IMG/VR virus record: IMGVR_UViG_3300005613_000218
Location: 1-35,119 of that record
Strand: one strand, 5' to 3'
Source: a virus
Length of the DNA stretch: 35,119 bases
The notes beneath the pieces are model-generated. The model made no database searches, was not told the origin of the DNA, and saw only the letters and a program-made list of their open reading frames with translations. Within the stretch, counting starts at the first letter, position 1. Each line of letters begins with the position of its first letter. The position numbers were made by a program, and so were the translations under genes. Shown here one piece after another: positions 29,445 to 35,119 of the stretch.

Positions 29445-29453
29445 AAACCTACT

Positions 29454-29498
29454 AGGGGTAGCTTGCAGTCTCCGGCAGGCTGCCCCTTAATTTATTTA
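29454..29498 (+). terminator. Rho-independent terminator after the 28788 gene
   Basis: AGGGGTAGC (29454-29462) pairs with GCTGCCCCT (29479-29487) in a 9-bp stem with one wobble, followed by TAATTTATTT. It leaves the 28788 gene as a single-gene unit between element C and this stop. Partial read-through would serve the tail genes downstream, for which no separate promoter was found. Confidence 0.7.
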
Positions 29499-29506
29499 GG
29501 AGTTGT

Positions 29507-30565
29507 ATGCCCATTCCTCTTTCTCCTAATCCGCAAGTAACATATTTACAGCAAGGTAATGGAAAAGTTCTTCTCTCCTGGAACGCAGTTCCCGGAGCCA
29601 CAAATTACCGTGTAGAAAGAAGTGTCGATGGTGTTACATACTCGCTACTTGCAAGTCCCACTGTTAATAAACATTTAGACACAACCGTAACGCCTAATAC
29701 CCAGTATTGGTACAGAGTTGCTTCAGAAGATACTGGCGTTGGTGGCGGTGTATCTGCTTTTGTTTACCCAACCCCTAATTCTATTGTGCCTGTTATTGCT
29801 GGATACATGAGTTTGCAGCAGTTGAGGCTTATGTCTCAGCAAAAGGCTGACAGGATCAATTCTAATTTTGTAACTTTGCCTGAGTGGAATTCGTATATCA
29901 ATTTAGCAAGTGATGAACTTTATGATCTTATTACAACGGTGTATGAGGATTACCAAGTGCATGATCCGGTCTACTTTACAACCACGGGAACGACTTCAAC
30001 TTATCCGCTGCCGGACGGGATTACTACTTTTCAAGATAAGCAAGGAAACAACATTGTTCCTCCACCGATTTATAAACTAGCAGGAGTTGATCTTGGCCTT
30101 AACAACGCTCCGAATGGTTTCGTTACCGTTCAGAAGTACAACTTTATTGATAGAAACCGCTACATTTTCCCCAACACTTCAAGCACGCTTTATGGTGTCT
30201 TTGGCTTACAGTACAGACTTGTCGGAAACTCTATTCGTTTCATTCCACAACCAGCATCTAGTCAGCCTATTGGGATATGGTACGTTCCTAGAAGAACTCA
30301 GCTCCTAGAAGAAAACGATGTGACTGACGGCTACAACGGCTGGACTAATTACATTATTGCAAGGGCTGCTAAATACGCGCTCGACAAAGAAGAATCAGAT
30401 ACAAGTAAGCTTGACATGGAAATTGCTTATCTAAAGCAACGAATTGAAGAATCTGCGCCCAACAGAGACGAGGGACAAGCTGATACGGTGTCAGATGTGA
30501 GAAGCGTGTACGGCTTTGGTCCTAATGGCGGCGGCTGGGGAGGACCTTTTGGCTCTGGGTGTTAA
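29507..30565 (+). CDS. Head-tail adaptor with N-terminal fibronectin type III domain
   Basis: The product is 352 residues, with AGGAG just before the ATG. Residues about 5-90 form a typical Fn3 domain (VLLSWNAVPGATNYRVERSV, DTTVTPNTQYWYRVASED). From about residue 100 the protein continues as a podovirus adaptor like P22 gp4 (MSLQQLRLMSQQKADRINSN, TLPEWNSYINLASDELYDLI, and YIIARAAKYALDKEESDTSK). The adaptor joins the portal to the nozzle and closes the head. Fn3 domains are frequent on phage surface proteins and may bind host sugars, but a fusion at the connector is uncommon. The tail end is glycine-rich (NGGGWGGPFGSGC). Confidence 0.75.
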   Translation: MPIPLSPNPQVTYLQQGNGKVLLSWNAVPGATNYRVERSVDGVTYSLLASPTVNKHLDTTVTPNTQYWYRVASEDTGVGGGVSAFVYPTPNSIVPVIAGYMSLQQLRLMSQQKADRINSNFVTLPEWNSYINLASDELYDLITTVYEDYQVHDPVYFTTTGTTSTYPLPDGITTFQDKQGNNIVPPPIYKLAGVDLGLNNAPNGFVTVQKYNFIDRNRYIFPNTSSTLYGVFGLQYRLVGNSIRFIPQPASSQPIGIWYVPRRTQLLEENDVTDGYNGWTNYIIARAAKYALDKEESDTSKLDMEIAYLKQRIEESAPNRDEGQADTVSDVRSVYGFGPNGGGWGGPFGSGC

Positions 30566-30850
30566 ATGCAATTACCGTTGAAGCTTACAGTGGATTTAAT
30601 GCAGACAAGGTGGAAAAGTTTAATTGATCCACTTTTAGAAAACCCACTTAATGACATTTCAATTATTGATAATGTCGTTCTAGCAATTGGTGACAACGTG
30701 ATTAATCACAAATTAGGAAGAAAACAACAGGGATGGCTTGTGTTAGATGTAAACGCAAGTACCACAATTTACAGGTCGGCAGATTTTAACGACAAAACAT
30801 TAACGCTAAATTCTTCTGCTGCTGCAACAATTAAATTAGGGGTATTTTAG
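30566..30850 (+). CDS. Small conserved podovirus virion protein
   Basis: The product is 94 residues, with its ATG directly after the adaptor stop. The sequence (MQTRWKSLIDPLLENPLND, NVINHKLGRKQQGWLVLDVN, IYRSADFNDKTLTLNSSAA) matches a small protein regularly found between the connector and fibre genes of podoviruses. It is beta-rich and probably part of the tail or fibre base. It overlaps the next start by one base. Confidence 0.65.
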   Translation: MQLPLKLTVDLMQTRWKSLIDPLLENPLNDISIIDNVVLAIGDNVINHKLGRKQQGWLVLDVNASTTIYRSADFNDKTLTLNSSAAATIKLGVF

Positions 30851-31953
30851 TGGCTTCTCCCAACATGAATTTGATTATTCCAGTGCCCACGCAAACGCTA
30901 GGGCCCCTTTACGCAGAACAAATTGCAGCCTGCTTTAATAGAATTGATTCTCATAACCATACATTCGGAGACGGATCACAAATTCCTCTAAGCGCACTCA
31001 ATGTTGCTCAGGCGCTCCCGATGAATAATTACCCCATCACTAGCGCCTCTTATGTTTCTCTTGCAGAGCAAATAACAGGGCCCTCGCAAAGCGGTTCTTT
31101 GTATATGCAAGGCGGGGAACTTTATTTTAGAAACGGCACCAGCACTTTTGACATAAAAATTACAAATGGAGCAGTTGTAAATGTGCCTGGAACTGCTGGC
31201 TTTGCAGGACTTCTTCCCCCCGCAAGCGCTACATATGCAGGAAGTGATTTTATTTTTCAGTCTGGCACTAACATTGCCGGAAATTTAGACGCTGCAAGCA
31301 TAAAAATAAGAAACACAAATCCTTCTAGCAACGCAATTACGATTAATGCACCAAATCCTTTGCCCGCTAATTATTCTTTAACGCTCCCTTCTTCAGGACC
31401 ATCGGTAACCTCTATTTTAGAATTTGATTCTTCTGGAAACGCATCTTTTGTTGCTGCTGGAGGCGTTGGAGCCCCAACTGGTACGGTTACCATGTATGCT
31501 GGCTCTTCAGCTCCTTCCGGTTGGGTTTTTTGTGATGGTGCAAACTATGACTCTGTTGCAAATCCACAATATGCAGCCCTTTTTGCTGCAATAGGAACGG
31601 CATTTGGGGGAACCGGAGCAAATGATTTTAACGTGCCTGATTGCAGAGGCGTTTTCGTTAGAGGTGTCGGATCTCAAACAATAAGCGGTCAAACATACAC
31701 CGGAAGCTTAGCAACAAAACAGGTTGATAATTTAGAAAGTCATGATCACGGAGGAAACACTGGAAGCAGCACCGTTCCGTGTAACATTAATAACTTAATT
31801 AATTCTGGCCCAAGCATTGGAACAATTCAAACTCAACAAGCTTTCTCTGGCACGCTAACAAACTCCGGTCACACGCATACCATTTCAGCAAGCGGAAGCG
31901 GAACCGAAACTTATCCGGCAAATATTGCTTTAAATTATATAATTAAACTTTAG
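30850..31953 (+). CDS. Tail fibre with collar domain (GTG start)
   Basis: The product is 367 residues; the GTG overlaps the previous stop. The first 130 residues, beginning MASPNMNLIIPVPTQTLGPL, form an anchor shared with the next gene. From about residue 211 a phage tail collar domain is clear (GTVTMYAGSSAPSGWVFCDG, then NDFNVPDCRGVFVRG), followed by ESHDHGG and SGHTHTIS histidine motifs that bind metal in trimeric fibre tips, and a final ANIALNYIIKL. It is probably a host-recognition fibre or spike. Confidence 0.8.
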   Translation: MASPNMNLIIPVPTQTLGPLYAEQIAACFNRIDSHNHTFGDGSQIPLSALNVAQALPMNNYPITSASYVSLAEQITGPSQSGSLYMQGGELYFRNGTSTFDIKITNGAVVNVPGTAGFAGLLPPASATYAGSDFIFQSGTNIAGNLDAASIKIRNTNPSSNAITINAPNPLPANYSLTLPSSGPSVTSILEFDSSGNASFVAAGGVGAPTGTVTMYAGSSAPSGWVFCDGANYDSVANPQYAALFAAIGTAFGGTGANDFNVPDCRGVFVRGVGSQTISGQTYTGSLATKQVDNLESHDHGGNTGSSTVPCNINNLINSGPSIGTIQTQQAFSGTLTNSGHTHTISASGSGTETYPANIALNYIIKL

Positions 31954-31960
31954 AGGATTT

Positions 31961-33055
31961 ATGGCATCACCAAACATGGGGTTAACAATACCGGCACCAA
32001 CAGTAACAGAGGGGCCAGAGTACGCCGAAGATATACAACAAAACTTCAATCTTATTGATTCGCACAATCACACAAGCGGGCAAGGGTCACTCATTCCATT
32101 AAACGCCCTTACAATTAGTCAAAACTTAAACATGAATAGTTACTCAGTGACTAATTTAAAATCAACGTCACTGGTAAATCAAATTAGTGCTCCAGCTGAA
32201 AACGGATCTGTTTACATGACCGGAGATAATCTTTACTGGAAAGACGGCACCGGCTCTCATAACGTACAAATTACAAATGGAAACTCTTTAGCAGGAGCAG
32301 CGGGGACGATTACAGGAATTCCCACCGGAACCGCAAGCGCAGCTTATTTATCCATCCCTGGAACCTTCAGGTTTCAATCATCTACAAATACCGGAGCCGA
32401 TGTTGATTGCAGAACTATTACGCTTAGAAATAACGTAGCACTTTCTTTCGGGATGCAGGTTCTTCCTCCGGCCCTAACAGCAAACTTGCAAGTAACAATG
32501 CCGCTTCCTCCCCTTGCCACAAAATTATTATCAATGACTTCTGCCGGCGCTCTTAATGCAAATATTGATGCCGATAACACAACAATCGAAATTGTTACAA
32601 ATAATTTACAGGTAAAAGATGACGGAATTACTACTGCAAAAATACTTAATGGCGCTGTGACAAATGAAAAACTAGGTGCCCTAGGACAACAAACTAGTTC
32701 TCCAAGTGGAACTTTTACAACAACTTCAGCAACATTTTCTTTAATCACAAACCAAACAGTTACAATTACCACAACCGGAAGACCCGTTATGATTATGTTT
32801 CAGGGCGGCACCTTGCAAGTAACTGGAACAAGCGGGCTTACAACAGACAGAGCAGAAATATCAATTTTGCGAGGAGGGTCTACTCAAGTTGGATTTGGAA
32901 CTTTTGGCGTAAGTGACATTCGAATACCCGCAACAAGCATTATTGCAATAGATCCGATTGGTGCCGGAACACACACTTATACGGCAGAAGCTAGAACTTT
33001 AAGCGGAATTACATTAAACGTAATTGGCGTTAATTTAATTGTATTTGAGTTATAA
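31961..33055 (+). CDS. Second tail fibre, paralogous anchor with a different tip
   Basis: The product is 364 residues; GAGG lies six bases before the ATG. The N-terminal part (MASPNMGLTIPAPTVTEGPE, NLIDSHNHTSGQGSLIPLNA) aligns with that of the preceding fibre. The middle has a DGITTAKILNGAVTNEKLG motif common in fibres, and the C-terminal 120 residues are a beta-sandwich-like domain (SATFSLITNQTVTITTTGR onward) with no collar domain. It is probably a second receptor-binding fibre fixed to the tail by the same kind of anchor. Confidence 0.75.
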   Translation: MASPNMGLTIPAPTVTEGPEYAEDIQQNFNLIDSHNHTSGQGSLIPLNALTISQNLNMNSYSVTNLKSTSLVNQISAPAENGSVYMTGDNLYWKDGTGSHNVQITNGNSLAGAAGTITGIPTGTASAAYLSIPGTFRFQSSTNTGADVDCRTITLRNNVALSFGMQVLPPALTANLQVTMPLPPLATKLLSMTSAGALNANIDADNTTIEIVTNNLQVKDDGITTAKILNGAVTNEKLGALGQQTSSPSGTFTTTSATFSLITNQTVTITTTGRPVMIMFQGGTLQVTGTSGLTTDRAEISILRGGSTQVGFGTFGVSDIRIPATSIIAIDPIGAGTHTYTAEARTLSGITLNVIGVNLIVFEL

Positions 33056-35119
33056 ATGGCATTACAAAAACAACAAGTAGCTGTCAATTTTGGGCAGGGT
33101 TTAGACACCAAAACTGATCCATGGCAAGTGCCAGTGGGAAGTTTTCTTAATTTAGAAAATACCATATTTAATAAAATAGGACGGCTTGAAAAAAGAAATG
33201 GCTTTGAACAAATTGGCTCATTGCCCAATGAAAACGTATATGGTCTTGCAACATTCAAAGACCAATTAACACTATTAGGAGATAATCTTTACGCTTATCA
33301 AGACGGCGGTACTTTTTTAAATCGGGGCCCCTATCGCCCCTGCAAAGTAGAATCAAAATCACTTCTTAAAAACATATTTAATCACGTTCAATGTGATTCT
33401 GCCGTGTCTGGCGACTTAACTTGCGTTGCCTACACAACAGCGCTTGGCGGAGGAGCATTTGGTTACGAGTATGCAATATTAAACGCAAACACCGGGCAAG
33501 CTGTTGTATCAAGAACGGCATTGACAGGTACAGGCGGCAATCCAAACGGAAGTCCTAGAGTAATTTTGTACAACAATCACTTTGTCATTGCTTACAGCGT
33601 TCTCGTAGGAGCGGCAGACCAATTACAGTTTATTAGAATTCCCGTAAATAACTTAATTGCATCCTCTCCCGCTGTTATATCAACCGACTTTGATTATTTA
33701 ACCGGACAAAACTTTGATTTAGTCGTTGGTCAGTCAAACTTATACGTTGCTTGGAACAGAGCAAGCGGAAATGGTGTTTACGCAGCCGTTATTGATGTTG
33801 GATTTAATGTTGGTTCTCCGGTATTAGTAGAAGCATCAAGAGTTGCAAATGTGATGTCTTTGTCTTTTGACAACGATTCTTCTTTCAACAATTTAAGCGT
33901 TGTTTATTATGATGCAGCAGCCGGGTTAGGGCGGATTGCAATATTAGATTTAAATTTAAATTCTGTATTAGTTCCTACAACCTATTTTACTTCAACCCCC
34001 CCGTTTGACATTTTAAATTTAACCTCTCTATCTAATGCAGGGGTTTGCACAATAATTTATGAATTAGAAAACGAATATTCGTACAATTCTGTTGCAAACA
34101 ACCTAACAAAAAAAGTTGATGTAAACACAGCTGGAACCGTTGGAGCCACAACAACTATCGTTGACGGTAACGGTCTTGGGTCAAAAGCATTTAAAATTGA
34201 TGGAACCGCATACATCGTAACAACTCACCAAGATGTCACTCAAGACAGTTATTTTGTAACAGACTTGTCTGGAAATGTTGTGGCAAAATTTTCTTACACA
34301 ACTGGCGATGGTTACGTTACAAGAGGCGTTCCTAATGTAACAGTTGTTGCAAATGTAGCTAGACTTGCTTTCTTGCAAAAAACACAAAGCGTGGCAGGGG
34401 CAAGCGGGGCAACAGAAGGAGCTGGAGTAAATCAGCTAGATTTAACAGTTGGCGGAGTACCAGTTTATTCAGCAGAACTAGGAAGCAATCTAAACATTTC
34501 TGGCGGAATTCAATGGTCTTATGATGGGGTTACTCCAGTAGAAAATAATTTTTTATTATATCCAGAAAACCTTGACGGAGCAGCAACAACTGGCGGCTCG
34601 ATGGCCGCGCAAATCTATCGATATGCTGCAATTTATGTTTGGGTTGATAATCAAGGAAACACAATAAGAAGCTCGCCGTCAGAAGAAATAGAAGTTAATT
34701 TAGTTGGTCCAAATAATGCAATTGACGTAAACATTTCTACTTTAAGACTTACTTACAAAACAAACGTTTTGATTCAATTGTATCGTTGGTCTCAGGCAGA
34801 ACAAGTTTTTCATTTTACCGGAGGAATAGTAAATAACCCGAGTGTTAATTTTGTTACTTTTGCTGACACTCAGACAGACGCTTCGATTATTGGAAATGAA
34901 ATCCTATATACAAATGGGGGAATTTTACCAAACCTGCCGGGACCCCCGTGCTCTGCAATGACTTTGTTTGATAATCGATTGTGGGTTATAGACTCCACAA
35001 GCCCCGATACTATTTGGTATTCAAAAATCGTAATCCCGGGCACCCCGGTCGAAATGTCAGATTTCCAAACGTTTTATGTTTCTCCTACACAAAGCGCACA
35101 AGGAACAACTGGTATTGTT
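33056..35119 (+). CDS. Tail nozzle / DNA-stabilisation protein, N-terminal part (runs off the end)
   Basis: The ATG follows the fibre stop with no gap. The frame stays open to the end of the window, and at 34997 enters the repeat that continues at base 1, giving 994 residues in all. The N-terminus (MALQKQQVAVNFGQGLDTKT, DPWQVPVGSFLNLENTIFNK, RLEKRNGF) is the characteristic opening of T7 gp12/P22 gp10-type nozzle proteins. A beta-rich body follows with PPCSAMTLFDNRLWVID just before the join. It sits after adaptor and fibres, as expected for the nozzle. Confidence 0.8.
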   Translation, partial: MALQKQQVAVNFGQGLDTKTDPWQVPVGSFLNLENTIFNKIGRLEKRNGFEQIGSLPNENVYGLATFKDQLTLLGDNLYAYQDGGTFLNRGPYRPCKVESKSLLKNIFNHVQCDSAVSGDLTCVAYTTALGGGAFGYEYAILNANTGQAVVSRTALTGTGGNPNGSPRVILYNNHFVIAYSVLVGAADQLQFIRIPVNNLIASSPAVISTDFDYLTGQNFDLVVGQSNLYVAWNRASGNGVYAAVIDVGFNVGSPVLVEASRVANVMSLSFDNDSSFNNLSVVYYDAAAGLGRIAILDLNLNSVLVPTTYFTSTPPFDILNLTSLSNAGVCTIIYELENEYSYNSVANNLTKKVDVNTAGTVGATTTIVDGNGLGSKAFKIDGTAYIVTTHQDVTQDSYFVTDLSGNVVAKFSYTTGDGYVTRGVPNVTVVANVARLAFLQKTQSVAGASGATEGAGVNQLDLTVGGVPVYSAELGSNLNISGGIQWSYDGVTPVENNFLLYPENLDGAATTGGSMAAQIYRYAAIYVWVDNQGNTIRSSPSEEIEVNLVGPNNAIDVNISTLRLTYKTNVLIQLYRWSQAEQVFHFTGGIVNNPSVNFVTFADTQTDASIIGNEILYTNGGILPNLPGPPCSAMTLFDNRLWVIDSTSPDTIWYSKIVIPGTPVEMSDFQTFYVSPTQSAQGTTGIV
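34997..35119. repeat. Terminal direct repeat, right copy (circular assembly overlap)
   Basis: Exact repeat of bases 1-123, in the same coding frame of the nozzle gene. It shows the molecule closes on itself. The true physical ends of the virion DNA cannot be read from this. Confidence 0.95.

Noticed and set aside
29507-30850. Programmed frameshift joining the adaptor and the next small gene
   Set aside because: The stop is followed directly by an ATG, both products are complete members of their types, and there is no slippery sequence.

Overview
The window is one essentially complete genome of a short-tailed tailed phage (podovirus-type Caudoviricetes), about 35.0 kb. Bases 34997-35119 repeat bases 1-123 exactly, and the reading frame that runs off the right end continues in frame at base 1. 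The contig is therefore a circularised assembly of 34,996 unique bases, cut inside the tail nozzle gene. All recognisable protein genes are on the + strand, often with 1-4 base start/stop overlaps. I see no integrase, repressor, DNA polymerase, RNA polymerase, primase or replicative helicase. A lytic phage that borrows the host replisome fits best, but this is inference from absence. The host cannot be named from the sequence. A Gram-negative bacterium is plausible, because of P22/T7-like tail genes and a bare M15 endolysin without a wall-binding domain.

Layout, read around the circle from the early side. (1) 13.15-14.32 kb: a tRNA-Asn(GTT) on the minus strand, an inverted repeat, a TATAAT promoter candidate, a Cas4/RecB-like nuclease and a structured intergenic RNA region. 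(2) 14.3-20.1 kb: an early operon of small overlapping genes. It includes zinc-binding proteins, a replication initiator with a possible origin inside its own gene, a helicase-loader-like protein, a DUF1064-like nuclease, an HTH protein placed like RinA/ArpU late activators, a GNAT-like protein and a secreted or membrane protein of unknown role. (3) 20.1-22.8 kb: small and large terminase, a metallophosphoesterase and one small gene. (4) 23.0-28.6 kb: three small head-associated proteins, portal, scaffold and major capsid protein, closed by a strong terminator. (5) 28.8-33.1 kb: an abundant-type virion protein, an Fn3-adaptor fusion, a small conserved virion protein and two tail fibres that share an anchor but differ in their tips. 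(6) 33.06 kb across the join to 7.35 kb: the tail nozzle, a GNAT-like protein and three large internal (ejection) proteins. (7) 7.4-11.7 kb: a small beta-rich virion protein, a 928-residue tail fibre and a seven-bladed beta-propeller. (8) 11.7-13.15 kb: a lysis cassette with an XhlA-like membrane protein, further small proteins and an M15 peptidase endolysin.

The most striking unexplained signal is a 26-bp element with consensus TTGKCS + TAAACAACCAA + 3 variable bases + TGTAAS. It occurs three times, each time in an intergenic leader of a late transcription unit (7349, 22956, 28680), and each copy is followed within a few bases by a short inverted repeat. One copy abuts the capsid terminator. 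It does not fit ordinary sigma-70 spacing and is probably a phage-specific late promoter or activator site. The 139-residue HTH protein at 18008 is the best candidate for the cognate regulator. Other points of interest are a possible pseudoknot ahead of the 28788 gene, a start codon buried in a hairpin at 16540, iteron-like repeats inside the replication gene, and an EGGMV-type peptide recurring in several virion proteins.
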